DNA of 64,000 nt from Glaciecola sp028401415 (GCF_028401415.2 NZ_CP171821.2:1922001-1986000), one strand, 5' to 3'. Shown: positions 19,401-28,496, counted from the first letter of the stretch. The notes: generated by a model not told the origin, from the letters alone. Numbers and translations are program-made.

Positions 19401-19514
19401 CTCGTCGTCTTGTCCAGCAGGCTCTTCTTGCGCAATTGCAACATTCGCGTTTAGCGCGTACAACATTGCCAGGCTAAGACCTGACAACGCGAATTTAGGT
19501 TTGAGTGATTTCAT
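16434..19514 (-). CDS. TonB-dependent receptor, 1026 aa
   Basis: Outer-membrane transporter. Seen: signal peptide ending NANVAIAQEEP, a TonB-box-like region EKILVTGSRV, plug-domain motifs (QLNLRNLGEERTLVLENGRR, DINTMSTALLRNVEIL, GASAVYGADAVTGVVNF), then a long beta-barrel ending in the aromatic strand GRFLFLGLNYAL. This belongs to the large class used by marine Alteromonadales for carbohydrates and other bulky nutrients; the substrate is not readable. No sugar-utilisation operon is adjacent. It has its own terminator. Confidence 0.93.
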   Translation of the reverse strand: MKSLKPKFALSGLSLAMLYALNANVAIAQEEPAGQDDELVEKILVTGSRVAQDYTLDAASPVISIGADSIKTSGQIDLGALLRESPQLQASLPGSFSAFNGDAGALGASQLNLRNLGEERTLVLENGRRHVSGIEGSGSVDINTMSTALLRNVEILTGGASAVYGADAVTGVVNFNLRDGDSFEGLEVRTQTGVTDRGDANEFFLSIANGFASADGKGDLVFAIEHQQTSAVFARDRDFAGSGLASRLPTNPEVIAALGIDPRFENAYVTDYRLPVSSDRGIISLSGSAFVDVDSSGGLAGCAFLGSAQIPSCQIVDGAGNLRAYNPGDIFSNTFNASGGDGVPADPDNELILPETKRTLFQAISSYDLAEYLTFFVDAKFVVSETIETNQVNGFNDDIPISLDNPFIPDELRAQISTLQGEGVPVSIAVSRDALDVSAQSNPIADRKTYRIVAGIEGFIPETELEYELSYNYGRTDSDRTTRQRLEDRYFSAIDAVIDPATGNIVCRSDIDPDTLPPTSPFPAANANFGFNTFQAGDGQCSPISIFGKDSISAEGAEFIFRPDTDQNDIKQENILAILSGTSEDLFSLPAGPIGFALGYEWRRETSEFTPGNFQASGFTFSTQDSDAGPLNASFGTFDVSEYFIEANIPIVENTVFAERIELRTAYRYSDYDPYGSTDAWTVGLVWEPTSSLTLRGTISEAVRVPNIGEAFSPTFPATLGASDDPCNQSEIGAGSEFRQANCVALIGSTVSDGTYESTNFVSARISGTVGGNPNLDPEEAETLTLGLVYTPSGDFGGMLDGLVVTLDYYDIQIDSLIDSLTGSQIAQNCVDAPTIDNQFCEAVDRDATNGFITDFRSGFINLAAVETSGIDFRVDYGFNLTESGRLALTMNGTNFLKNDETRDISAPDEVTDVLGEFTLPEWIVNFSADYIMEDFTIGWRGRYESDQRLPGIENFNIQNNPDFVNITNTGSAFVHDFSASYTYSEELEIYGGINNAFDEAPYLATLSRPAGPRGRFLFLGLNYAL

Positions 19515-19869
19515 AAGTGTTCCTAGGTGTGTAATTATTTATAATTTTTAGATTTTGTTAGTAGAAGGTGCAAAAAATGTTCCCTCAATTGCAAAACTAA
19601 TGTTCGTCTACAGCCTTATGTTTTTATTATAGTTTTACGGTATTTAAGGACTTATGTAGTTCACGTATTTTATAGTTGATGCTTTTAATTGCACCATTCG
19701 CTATCCCGTTGCACATTAATGGTGCGCGTAGTTTTTAAAAAATGCAAGTGTGAGCGTTGAGCTAAAATATTTAGGCATAAAAAAACCCGACACTTTTGCA
19801 GTCGGGTTTTTTATGATTTAAAGCAGTCTAGTCTGTAAACTTCCAATTGCTCGAAAGCCTTCAGTTGCC
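19515..19869. other. Intergenic region between two receptor genes
   Basis: This 355-base stretch holds no convincing gene. Its lower part is AT-rich and must contain the promoter for the receptor that starts at 19514. Its upper part holds the terminator of the next receptor (19779-19813). I see no operator-like palindrome. Confidence 0.6.
19779..19813 (-). terminator. Bidirectional-looking intrinsic terminator
   Basis: Stem ACCCGAC/GTCGGGT flanked by A and T runs on both sides (AAAAAA before, TTTTTT after). Placed 57 bases past the stop of the receptor gene at 19870, so it ends that minus-strand transcript. Confidence 0.85.
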
Positions 19870-22800
19870 CTAGAAGGTGTAACGAACACCTACACGCATA
19901 GACCAAGTAGACGCATTCAAATCAAGGTCTTGTGAGCGTCTACCATCCCAATTTGTATAAACGTATTGGCCATCTTCAATGGTCGCGTCCAACACAGGGT
20001 TGTTGTGCTCAAAGTTAACTTGACGTAAGTTGCCCCAATCAGGATTAAGCATGTTGCCCAAGTTTCTTACTACAAAGAACACTTCGCCTCTGTGGTCTTC
20101 CATAAATCCCGGAATCTCTTGAGATACACGAAGATCTACACGTCCCCACCATGAACTGTTTTGAGAGTTTCTTTGCAAGATAGAACCTCGAGCACCCTCT
20201 AGACCCTCATCAGCAATAAACTGATTGAATGCCGCCAGGTCGAATCCTTCGCCATAACGAACGATTGGATCGTTCTCCAATGGAATGTAAAGCAAGTTAC
20301 GATCTTCGAAACTACGCTCATCACCAAAGCCTGGGTCACCATCGAAGTTATAGCTGAACGGTCGACCTTTTTGGCGAGTAAAGAACATATTGACGCGCGT
20401 GTCGTAATCTTCAAAGAACTGATGCACATAACCAATGTTTAAGGTAAAGCGATGCTCAACTTCATAGTTACTGGTAGCAATACCCGGTTCATTTAAGTCA
20501 ATCACCGAAAGGTTACCGTAGTTAGATGACGCGGTAGAGCTGTTCATTGGGCTTCCCTGGTCTGCATTCATGTATGCATAACCTGTGTTAACGTTAAACC
20601 CGTTATCCCAGCGTTTGTTCAAGAAAGTTGAAAATACAGTGGTTTCACCATCGTCTTCGGCATTTGTAAGGAAGTAGTCGGTGCCGCGACGTCCACCGCA
20701 ATCCGAGCTGGTTACATCTGCCTGACAATCAGCGTCTAGTAAATCGACGTCTTTGTATAATGGACGACCATCTGGCGCTGTGCCAACTTGAACAGTGTTA
20801 AGCGCAATAGATTTGGCAGCATTGCGTTCGCGAGAGTGAATTACGTCTACGCCCACTAAATAACCGTCACCAAACTCACGCTGAACACCCAAGTTCAAAC
20901 GCAGTACTGCAGGAATTTCAAAGTCAGGGTCAAGCGCGTTTACAGCACCGTCTCCACCAACAAGGCTATCAACAGATAGCTGTGGGACTTCGTTACCAAA
21001 GTTAGGTGTATTTGTTCCGTCTAAGGCAGCCAAAACGGCAGGAGAAGTGTTTTCGTCGAGCTCTAACTGAGATGTTAAAATGGTAACACCATTGTTTGAG
21101 TAGTTGTTCGACAACCAAACGTTTGGATTTCCTCCTGAGAACAAACCTAAACCACCGTACATGAAAGTAGATTCGTCGATGTTGTAGTTAAATCCTACGC
21201 GTGGTTGCAGCAAGTCAAAGTCAGGTCCGGTTGCGTTGGTAAAGCCATAACGTGTTTGGAAGTTCGCATTCGCTGTCGGATCGCGATCTGCATCCCACAT
21301 GTCATAGCGCAAACCGTAAGTCAGTGTTAAGTCATCAGTCACTAACCAGCGGTCTTGAACGTAAAGAGTCGTCTGGCGGAATTCAAACTCAGCCGCACCA
21401 TCATTCGGATCTAGTGATGCCGGAATTGCATACTCAATCTCAAACGCCTGCTGGTTGCGGAAATTTTCGACACCATCAAAGCGGAAAACACCTTGGCTTC
21501 CAGGAACAAACAAGTTGAAGACCTCAACCGCTTGATACTCAATACCACCGGTTATCTCGTGATCGCCCGCAAAGTAAGTACCCGCAAACTTAAAGTTAGT
21601 TGTATCGTACTCCAATACGTTTGCTTGACGGAATTGGTCAGCACCTAAGTTAATATCAACTCCCGGTACTGCATCTTCAATTCGCAAATCGCCAAAGCTA
21701 GGATTGGTAGTTCCTGGCACCTGACCATTGTCAATTTCTACTTTACCGAAACGAAACTCGGTGAAGAAGTCACTTGTCCAGTCAGAATATACAGATAGCG
21801 CGATTGACTGTAAGTCATTTGCACGCTCATAGTAGCGGTCATCAAAAGCAAAGGAACTTGCAGACGTGCCAGTGGAACTTGCAGAAGCACTTTCTGTATC
21901 TTGATACGTCAATGCAGCACGATGATCATCGTTAATTTGCCAATCAAGCTTAACTAGTAGTTTTTCGTCAATTTCATCAGCTGAATTAGCAATATTGCCC
22001 ACTTGGTAGCCATAAACATTTTGCGCTATATCACGTATATCTGAAAGTAGTGCTTGTGTAACACCTTCAACCGGCTGCGCAAAACCTGAGCCTTCAGGGC
22101 CGCGAGCAAATATTTCAATAGGTTCATTTTTCTCATATGCTGCAAAGATAAATAGTTTATCTTTTATTAGCGGCGCACCAATCGTAAAGCCATAACGACT
22201 TTCGTCAAAGTCAGGCACATCAAACTTACCGTCAGAGGTCTCGTCACTTTGCAAAGAATCGTTGGTATAGTCATAAAAGAATGAACCAAAAATATCGTTG
22301 GTACCAGAACGGAACACAGCATTGATATTACAGCCAGTAAAGCCACCGTAGGTAACATCAAAAGGTGCTAACTGCACGTCAACTTGGTCGATAGCGTCAA
22401 ATGGGAAAGGTAAGCCTTCAGTTGGATAACCGTTGTTGTTCAAACCAAAGTTGTCGTTTTGCTGAATACCGTCAACCGTTAGGCTGTTAGTTCGCGGGTT
22501 GCCGCCAGCACACTGAATCGCATTCGAATTAGTTGGATCTATCGCAATTCGTGGGTCGGTTTGAATGACGTCTTTGATATCACGGTCAATTGAGGGCTGA
22601 TATTGCAAATCATCAAAACCAAAGTTAGCGCTTGGACCAAGTGCCTCTGTGATTAAGCCGCTAGCGTTACCAGTGACAGTAATTCTTTCAACGTCGCTCG
22701 CTGGAATCAGATCAATTGTAAGGTTAGTGCTCTCACCTAGGTTTGCAAATACACCTTCTATTGTGCGTGAGCCTAACTCGTCTTCAACGATGACGGTGTA

Positions 22801-23043
22801 AGGACCGCCAAGTCGCAAACCGCGCACTGTAAATGAACCAGTGCTTGATGAGGTGAATTCACGTACCGAGTTGGTACGGTTATCAATTACAGTAATCTTC
22901 GCGTCCGTCACCGTTTGACCAGACTCAGTCTGGATAGTACCGCGGATAGTAGAAGATGTTTCCTGTGCCATTGCTGCGGTCGACAAACCTACAGATAAAG
23001 CGACTGCAACTGCAATTTTATTCAGCTTAGTCTTTGCAAACAT
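19870..23043 (-). CDS. Oar-like TonB-dependent receptor with carboxypeptidase-regulatory domain, 1057 aa
   Basis: Seen in order: signal peptide (AVALSVGLSTAAMAQE), a carboxypeptidase-regulatory-like beta-sandwich at about 30-115 (IRGTIQTESGQTVTDAKITV ... GSFTVRGLRLGGPYTV), a TonB-box-like VERITVTG, a plug with SLTVDGIQQNDNFGL and NAVFRSGTNDIFGSFF, and a C-terminal barrel ending SMRVGVRYTF. This architecture is that of Oar-type receptors, which in other species have been linked to secretion or uptake of proteins and peptides; the substrate here is unknown. Divergent from the uridine kinase gene. Confidence 0.92.
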   Translation of the reverse strand: MFAKTKLNKIAVAVALSVGLSTAAMAQETSSTIRGTIQTESGQTVTDAKITVIDNRTNSVREFTSSSTGSFTVRGLRLGGPYTVIVEDELGSRTIEGVFANLGESTNLTIDLIPASDVERITVTGNASGLITEALGPSANFGFDDLQYQPSIDRDIKDVIQTDPRIAIDPTNSNAIQCAGGNPRTNSLTVDGIQQNDNFGLNNNGYPTEGLPFPFDAIDQVDVQLAPFDVTYGGFTGCNINAVFRSGTNDIFGSFFYDYTNDSLQSDETSDGKFDVPDFDESRYGFTIGAPLIKDKLFIFAAYEKNEPIEIFARGPEGSGFAQPVEGVTQALLSDIRDIAQNVYGYQVGNIANSADEIDEKLLVKLDWQINDDHRAALTYQDTESASASSTGTSASSFAFDDRYYERANDLQSIALSVYSDWTSDFFTEFRFGKVEIDNGQVPGTTNPSFGDLRIEDAVPGVDINLGADQFRQANVLEYDTTNFKFAGTYFAGDHEITGGIEYQAVEVFNLFVPGSQGVFRFDGVENFRNQQAFEIEYAIPASLDPNDGAAEFEFRQTTLYVQDRWLVTDDLTLTYGLRYDMWDADRDPTANANFQTRYGFTNATGPDFDLLQPRVGFNYNIDESTFMYGGLGLFSGGNPNVWLSNNYSNNGVTILTSQLELDENTSPAVLAALDGTNTPNFGNEVPQLSVDSLVGGDGAVNALDPDFEIPAVLRLNLGVQREFGDGYLVGVDVIHSRERNAAKSIALNTVQVGTAPDGRPLYKDVDLLDADCQADVTSSDCGGRRGTDYFLTNAEDDGETTVFSTFLNKRWDNGFNVNTGYAYMNADQGSPMNSSTASSNYGNLSVIDLNEPGIATSNYEVEHRFTLNIGYVHQFFEDYDTRVNMFFTRQKGRPFSYNFDGDPGFGDERSFEDRNLLYIPLENDPIVRYGEGFDLAAFNQFIADEGLEGARGSILQRNSQNSSWWGRVDLRVSQEIPGFMEDHRGEVFFVVRNLGNMLNPDWGNLRQVNFEHNNPVLDATIEDGQYVYTNWDGRRSQDLDLNASTWSMRVGVRYTF

Positions 23044-23320
23044 TATTGTTTCCCTATGTGTTTTTTTGAACTATTTTTTATAAATATTTTGAAGTGTATT
23101 TTTTGCTTACGCGCGCATTGTCCTCGGCAATTATGACACTTTTATTACAGTTCAAAAACTTAATATTAGTGTCACGAAAATACGCCGAATTGAGGATGAA
23201 ATTGCACGCTTTCGGCGCATTTTGTTAATTTTATTAACAATTGACAAAATCACGCTTTTGATTGAATGAATTTAGTTCACGTTGTACAGTTGCGCAAACT
23301 ATTTATGCCCTTCTAATAAC

Positions 23321-23953
23321 ATGAAACAGCCTATTGTAATTGCTATCTCCGGTGCCTCTGGCTCAGGCAAATCTTTATTCACGCAAAACCTTGCACTTAA
23401 ACTCAGTCAAAACGGGCAAACGGTGCTAGTGCTTCAAGAAGACCATTATTATAAGTCGCAGGATCATGTCCCCTTAGAAAAACGTAGCGAAACCAATTAC
23501 GACCATCCAGACGCATTTGAGCACGACCTACTCTCTCAACATCTACAATCCTTGCGCAGCTTCAAAACTATCGAATACCCATCGTACTGCTATAAAACGC
23601 ACACTCGATTAAAAGAAGTGGAAAAGGTAGAGGCTGCGCCGGTCATCATCATCGAAGGGATCATGCTACTGACGCAAATTCACTTATTCGATCACTTTGA
23701 CTTAAAGGTGTTTGTAGATACCGCGTTAGATGTATGCCTAATGCGCAGAATGTTAAGAGACACTCAAGAGCGTGGCAGAAGCATGGAATCGGTGGCAATC
23801 CAGTATGAAACCACAGTAAAGCCGATGTACCACAAGTTCATCGAGCCAAGCAAAACCTTCGCTGATCTCATTGTTCCTCATGGCGGCGAAAACTACTTGG
23901 CAGTGGATGTGGTTAGTACCTACCTATCAAACAACAAGATGGATTTAACGTAG
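23321..23953 (+). CDS. udk: Uridine kinase-like P-loop kinase
   Basis: The 210-residue protein has Walker A GASGSGKS (about 10-17), the substrate region EDHYYK, NYDHPDAFEHDLL, IIIEGIMLL and RRMLRDTQERGRS, all as in uridine kinases. It would phosphorylate uridine and cytidine in pyrimidine salvage. The start ATG 23321 gives the usual MKQPIVIAISG; an earlier frame-open ATG at 23282 adds a cysteine-rich leader that is unlikely. The nucleoside transporter gene starts on the base after its stop codon, so they form a salvage operon. Confidence 0.88.
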   Translation: MKQPIVIAISGASGSGKSLFTQNLALKLSQNGQTVLVLQEDHYYKSQDHVPLEKRSETNYDHPDAFEHDLLSQHLQSLRSFKTIEYPSYCYKTHTRLKEVEKVEAAPVIIIEGIMLLTQIHLFDHFDLKVFVDTALDVCLMRRMLRDTQERGRSMESVAIQYETTVKPMYHKFIEPSKTFADLIVPHGGENYLAVDVVSTYLSNNKMDLT

Positions 23954-25165
23954 ATGGTCAGTATTTTAGGCGTATTGTTTTTACTTGGCGTTGCCATTCT
24001 TATTAGTAAAGCACGAACAAAAATCAATTGGCGCACCGTTGGCGGGGCCTTTGCTCTACAGGTGCTAATTGGCGCATTTATCTTGTATTCTGACGTGGGC
24101 ATTGGCGTGTTGCTGAGCATCACGGGTTTTGTTGCCAATATTATTGATTACTCGCGTCAAGGGATTGAGTTTGTCTTTGGGCCAATTGGCAATATGTCCT
24201 TAGGCTTTATATTTGCCTTCAATGTTCTTCCAGTGATCATATTCTTCTCTTCACTCATTGCTGTTTTGTATCATTTAGGCGTGATGAGCTTTGTTATCCG
24301 TATTATCGGCGGTGGCTTGCGTAAGCTATTAAACACAAGTCGCCCAGAATCAATGTCAGCTGCAGCCAATATTTTTGTGGGGCAAACCGAAGCGCCTCTC
24401 ATTATTAAACCTTTTATTCCTCAAATGACACGCTCTGAGCTGTTTGCAGTCATGGTTGGCGGACTGGCCTCAATCGCCGGCTCAATTATGGCCGGTTATG
24501 CTGGTTTAGGGGTTGAGCTTAAATACTTATTAGCCGCCAGCTTTATGGCAGCGCCCGGTGGCTTATTAATGGCAAAGCTTATTGAGCCTGAAACCGAAAC
24601 ACCCAATCAAACCTTGACCGATGTCAAATCAGACACTGACGATTATGCTAATGTGCTCGACGCAGCTGCAAGTGGCGCAGCTGCAGGCATGAAACTCGCA
24701 GTTAATGTGGGTGCGATGCTACTTGCTTTTATTGCGCTGATTGCCATGTTAAACGGTATTTTGGGGGCCGCAGGTAGTTATGTAGGGTATGAAGGCTTGA
24801 CCATTGAATATTTGCTTGGCCTTGTTTTTCAACCCGTTGCATGGCTTATTGGTGTGCCATGGGATGAAGCGCAGCTAGCAGGCAGTTTTATTGGGCAAAA
24901 AGTCGTTGTTAATGAGTTTGTCGCTTACTCAAATTTTGTCACGTACATTGACCAGCTATCTCCTCAAACACAAGCGATTGTAACCTTTGCACTTTGCGGG
25001 TTTGCAAACTTAAGCTCCATTGCCATTTTAATGGGCGGCATTGGCGCAATTGCCCCAAATAGGCGTCACGATATCGCACGCTTAGGCCTAAAGGCAGTGT
25101 TCGCTGCTACTTTAGCCAATTTGATGAGCGCCGCGCTTGCAGGCTTGTTTATTTCACTTGCTTAG
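23954..25165 (+). CDS. NupC/CNT family concentrative nucleoside transporter, 403 aa
   Basis: An integral inner-membrane protein with about ten hydrophobic segments. Family motifs are VFVGQTEAPLIIKPF-like NIFVGQTEAPLIIKPFIP, MVGGLASIAGSIMAGY, and GQKVVVNEFVAY, followed by FALCGFANLSSIAI and GAIAPNRR. CNT proteins import nucleosides with Na+ or H+. Directly coupled to the uridine kinase gene (no gap), giving uptake plus phosphorylation of nucleosides. The exact nucleoside preference cannot be read. Confidence 0.92.
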   Translation: MVSILGVLFLLGVAILISKARTKINWRTVGGAFALQVLIGAFILYSDVGIGVLLSITGFVANIIDYSRQGIEFVFGPIGNMSLGFIFAFNVLPVIIFFSSLIAVLYHLGVMSFVIRIIGGGLRKLLNTSRPESMSAAANIFVGQTEAPLIIKPFIPQMTRSELFAVMVGGLASIAGSIMAGYAGLGVELKYLLAASFMAAPGGLLMAKLIEPETETPNQTLTDVKSDTDDYANVLDAAASGAAAGMKLAVNVGAMLLAFIALIAMLNGILGAAGSYVGYEGLTIEYLLGLVFQPVAWLIGVPWDEAQLAGSFIGQKVVVNEFVAYSNFVTYIDQLSPQTQAIVTFALCGFANLSSIAILMGGIGAIAPNRRHDIARLGLKAVFAATLANLMSAALAGLFISLA

Positions 25166-25230
25166 CAAAACCAAATAGACGATAGAAAAACATTGATTTG
25201 AATACAGAAATTTAGAAAAACGGACATAAC

Positions 25231-26070
25231 ATGAAATTAGAAGCGGTTGACTACCAATCCCCTACTGCTGCAAAAGACTTTGTTGAATCACTTCGCCAAA
25301 CGGGTTTTGGCGTATTAAAAAACCATCCAATCTCAAAAGAGCGTGTAAGCGATATTTATGCGCATTGGGAGGCATTTTTTAATTCCGATGACAAAGAGGC
25401 TTTTGTTTATAGTAAAGACACTCAAGATGGCTTCTTTCCGCAATCAGTCTCTGAGGTTGCCAAAGGTTTTAAGAAAAAGGACATTAAGGAGTATTACCAC
25501 TATTATCCTTGGGGCAAATGCCCAGACAGTCTCAAACAAGAGATTCACGAGTATTATCAAAGCACTTTGGAGTTGGCGCGCGAACTCTTAAACTGGATTG
25601 AAGCTGAGTCTCCTGAAGAAGTCAGTCAACACTATCGCGAACCGCTTTCAAACATGGTCAAGGACAGCGAGCAAACTTTGCTGCGTATATTACACTACCC
25701 GCCGCTGAAAGGTGACGAGGAACCCGATGCTATCCGCGCGGCTGCCCATGAGGATATCAACTTAATTACCTTACTTCCCGCCGCAAATGAGCCTGGTTTA
25801 CAAGTCAAAGCGAAAGACGGCTCGTGGTTAGACGTGCCCTGCGATTTTGGTAATTTGATCGTCAACATAGGCGATATGCTTCAAGAGGCCTCTGGACACT
25901 ACTTCCCATCAACAACGCATAGAGTGATTAACCCTGAGGGAGCCGATACAAGCAGAGCGAGAATATCGCTTCCATTATTCTTGCACCCACGTCCAGCGGT
26001 CGTATTGTCAGACAAATATACTGCTGACAGCTACTTAAGAGAACGCTTGAGAGAGCTTGGTGTTGTTTGA
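25231..26070 (+). CDS. Isopenicillin-N-synthase-like 2OG-Fe(II) oxygenase
   Basis: The non-haem iron triad is present: H173 and D175 in AAHEDINLITLLPA, and H230 in STTHRVINP, with the 2-oxoglutarate-binding R-x-S as R244/S246. The N-terminal DIOX_N-like region (GFGVLKNHPI) is also present. Family members hydroxylate or desaturate small molecules; the substrate is unknown. It follows the nucleoside operon by 65 bases on the same strand, with a purine-poor leader, so it may have its own promoter. Confidence 0.85.
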   Translation: MKLEAVDYQSPTAAKDFVESLRQTGFGVLKNHPISKERVSDIYAHWEAFFNSDDKEAFVYSKDTQDGFFPQSVSEVAKGFKKKDIKEYYHYYPWGKCPDSLKQEIHEYYQSTLELARELLNWIEAESPEEVSQHYREPLSNMVKDSEQTLLRILHYPPLKGDEEPDAIRAAAHEDINLITLLPAANEPGLQVKAKDGSWLDVPCDFGNLIVNIGDMLQEASGHYFPSTTHRVINPEGADTSRARISLPLFLHPRPAVVLSDKYTADSYLRERLRELGVV

Positions 26071-26119
26071 TACTAGAGCAAAACTAAGAATATTATCACG
26101 AGCAAATTGAATAAAATAC

Positions 26120-26171
26120 TTTACACTTGTGACTGCATAGGTAATTATGTCTAATATATTAGACATAATTA
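26120..26171 (+). promoter_or_regulatory. hipB promoter with 30-bp perfect palindromic operator
   Basis: Positions 26142-26171 form a perfect palindrome with 15-base arms (TAATTATGTCTAATA and its complement). TTTACA at 26120-26125 and AATTAT at 26143-26148 are spaced by 17 bases, so the operator covers the -10 element. It ends 7 bases before the XRE-type regulator start. HipB-like antitoxins repress their own promoters by binding such palindromes, so autorepression is likely. Confidence 0.75.
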
Positions 26172-26178
26172 GCGCGTT

Positions 26179-26421
26179 ATGACCTTAGAATCACTAGGTA
26201 AAGAAATTACCCGCTTGCGAAAAGAGCGAAATGTTTCCCAACAACAAATGTCCACCGATTTGGCTATATCACGCGCTACAATAAGCGCGTTGGAAAATGG
26301 TCGCTGTGGCGATATCGGTTATGTAAAACTGTCTCATATTCTTAATTATGTCGGTAAGGAGTTTAGCATCAGAGACAAGTCTCCGTTCATGACTTTTGAG
26401 GAACTTCGCGATGCTCGGTAA
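26179..26421 (+). CDS. hipB: XRE-family HTH regulator, HipB-like, 80 aa
   Basis: A compact helix-turn-helix protein: EITRLRKERNVSQQQMSTDL followed by the recognition helix SRATISALENGRCGDIGYVKL. Length and the downstream HipA-type domain suggest HipB, the DNA-binding antitoxin of a hipBA-type system. The next gene starts inside its last codons (overlap 11 bases). The perfect palindrome upstream is its probable operator. Confidence 0.8.
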   Translation: MTLESLGKEITRLRKERNVSQQQMSTDLAISRATISALENGRCGDIGYVKLSHILNYVGKEFSIRDKSPFMTFEELRDAR

Positions 26422-26806
26422 ACTTTGTGTAAACGTTATGGGGTATGACAGTGGTCAACTTTTTGAAGAAAACAACCACACAATTTTTCGCTACAGCGAT
26501 AATGTAACTTGTGAACACTTTGTATCACTGACAATGCCTGTCCGAAAGCAAGAATATTCGCACAGCAAATTACTGCCAATTTTTGAAATGCATTTGCCCG
26601 AAGGGTATTTACTTTCAGTCATTAAAAAGCACTTTGCAAAGATCACTCGAACTGACGATTTAGGGCTCCTACATATTCTCAGCACCAGTGTAGACGGGCG
26701 AATCAGCTATTCAGGAAATATTCAAGAAAGTGAGCCTGAACTATCTAAAAAGCATGCTCAACTAGCGTTCGATGAGTGCGTTGAGGCCTTTGAGAAGGGT
26801 TTATAG
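26411..26806 (+). pseudogene. HipA N-terminal-domain protein without kinase domain
   Basis: Starting at ATG 26411 (MLGKLCVNVMGYDSGQLF) the product matches the N-terminal subdomain of HipA kinases, including PVRKQEYSHSKLLPIFEMHLPEGYLL. The full toxin has about 400 residues; here the frame ends at 131 residues with TAG at 26804-26806, and the kinase core is absent. After the stop, the same frame continues open to 26899 with IDEKLIQTGSEREHALL..., which resembles a HipA-type C-terminal tail. The simplest reading is an internal deletion that removed the kinase, plus a nonsense mutation. An alternative is a free-standing HipS-like protein, as in hipBST loci, but no hipT follows. Confidence 0.65.
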
Positions 26807-26956
26807 TTAATTGATGAGAAACTAATTCAAACTGGCAGCGAACGAGAACACGCCCTATTAAGGCACATTGCTCACATTATCAAATACGCGCTAAATTAGT
26901 CTACATATCAGCTCGTGTAAGCACCTTTAAGACTTCTAGAATACACATTCATTAGC

Positions 26957-28381
26957 CTACCTTCGCTTTTTTTTAAACCCAAAAAAGCCATGCTCAACAA
27001 TTTGCTCAGCAACCAGCTGAGGAACGTCTTTTTCCCACTTGCCTCTGCCAGCCTTTAATTGTTTTAAAACTTCTCTTGAATATATTTTAAATAGTGACTT
27101 GTTAGAGGTGTCGATGCCTGTCAAGAAGTCGTTTTCAAGTAAATGACGATACAAGAACCTCAGGTGTTCCTGCACTTTCATGTGAGAGAAGTCTCTAAGC
27201 TCACCCTCAGCATTCAGTTCAGGGTAAATGAACAAGCGCGTATTATCTGGGAAGAGTTTACCGAAGCCTTCAAGAATCCCGCCTTCTACACCGCGATATG
27301 AGTCTTCATCAAAAATTTGCTTAAGATTGATCATACCCACCACAATGCCAATTTCCATTTTAGTGTATTGGCGGAAATATTCACGCAGCTTAAAATAGCG
27401 TGTGTAGTCCGAAATCATGACGTTGTAGCCAAGCGCATTGAGCAGCTGAACGCGCTGAACCAAATCTTCTTCAGGCGCATGAATATCGTTACCTTTTGCG
27501 TCGTTGAGAGATATCTCTGCAATAACCACCGTGTTTTTTTCATCAACACCTTGTTGTTCAAAAAACGCTTTCTTGCCCTGCTCAATCATATCCAAGTTTA
27601 GATTAGTAACCGGCCTAAAGGAGCCGCGAATTGTCAGCACATTCTTTTTGTAAAGCATGTCGGCGGGCACACAAATGCTGCCGTCTGGCCTAAACATAAT
27701 CGCCCGTGTTTTCCAGCTGCGAATCAAGTGCAAATTGATAGCGCGATTGTCGATATCTTCAAAATAGGGACCGATAAACTCAATTGAGTCTATTTCAATC
27801 CTTCCAGGTTTGATGCTATCGGTTAAGGAATCGATAATCATCTTGGGGTTTTCGAAATAATAGTAGGCGGCGTAAATTAAGTTCACGCCCAGTACGCCCA
27901 AGGCTTGCTGTTGCGCTTCTGCGTTGTCATCGTGCATTCGCACGTGTACTTTAATATTTGACGGTTCTGCGCCTGGGTACATCTGGATGCGAATACCGCA
28001 CCACGCATGGCACTCGTTTTGGCGTCCAAAACTCTTAGCGGCTACCGTTGCGGCATAGGCAAAGTAACGCGAAGAGCGCGAACGTACTTCACTAACCCGT
28101 TCCACCACCAAGTCGAGCTCTTGTTGCATCATCGCTTTTACGCGCGATTTACTAACGTAGCGACCGTCATTTTGAACACCATAAATGGCGTCTGAAAACT
28201 TCATGTCATATGCCGACATAGTTTTCGCAATGGTACCGGCGGCAGCGCCCGCCAAGAAAAACTGGCGCGCAACCTCTTGCCCTGCACCTATCTCAACGAT
28301 AGTGCCATACTTTTTTTCGTCCAAGTTAACTCGAAGTGCTTTTTGTGAAGTCGAGCGTGAGCTCACATTTTTGTGTTCCAT
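26957..28381 (-). CDS. Conserved protein of unknown function, 474 aa
   Basis: The N-terminal block KYGTIVEIGAGQEVARQFF followed by AGTIAKTMSAYDMKFSDAIY marks a widely conserved bacterial family that I know only as uncharacterised (some database names for it look like misannotations). No signal peptide or membrane helix; predicted cytoplasmic, with a basic end FFGFKKKRR. The gene is monocistronic, and hairpin element A lies between it and the upstream lipoprotein gene on the same strand. Confidence 0.7.
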   Translation of the reverse strand: MEHKNVSSRSTSQKALRVNLDEKKYGTIVEIGAGQEVARQFFLAGAAAGTIAKTMSAYDMKFSDAIYGVQNDGRYVSKSRVKAMMQQELDLVVERVSEVRSRSSRYFAYAATVAAKSFGRQNECHAWCGIRIQMYPGAEPSNIKVHVRMHDDNAEAQQQALGVLGVNLIYAAYYYFENPKMIIDSLTDSIKPGRIEIDSIEFIGPYFEDIDNRAINLHLIRSWKTRAIMFRPDGSICVPADMLYKKNVLTIRGSFRPVTNLNLDMIEQGKKAFFEQQGVDEKNTVVIAEISLNDAKGNDIHAPEEDLVQRVQLLNALGYNVMISDYTRYFKLREYFRQYTKMEIGIVVGMINLKQIFDEDSYRGVEGGILEGFGKLFPDNTRLFIYPELNAEGELRDFSHMKVQEHLRFLYRHLLENDFLTGIDTSNKSLFKIYSREVLKQLKAGRGKWEKDVPQLVAEQIVEHGFFGFKKKRR

Positions 28382-28496
28382 AAAATTTCCAGAGTGTTAA
28401 GCAACTTGTGGCTCTTGAAAACGATTGTAAGAGCATTTTGGTAAGTGATGAGTAATATATCGACTAAGCGCTGGAAAAGTCTAGAGTCTTTTGATT

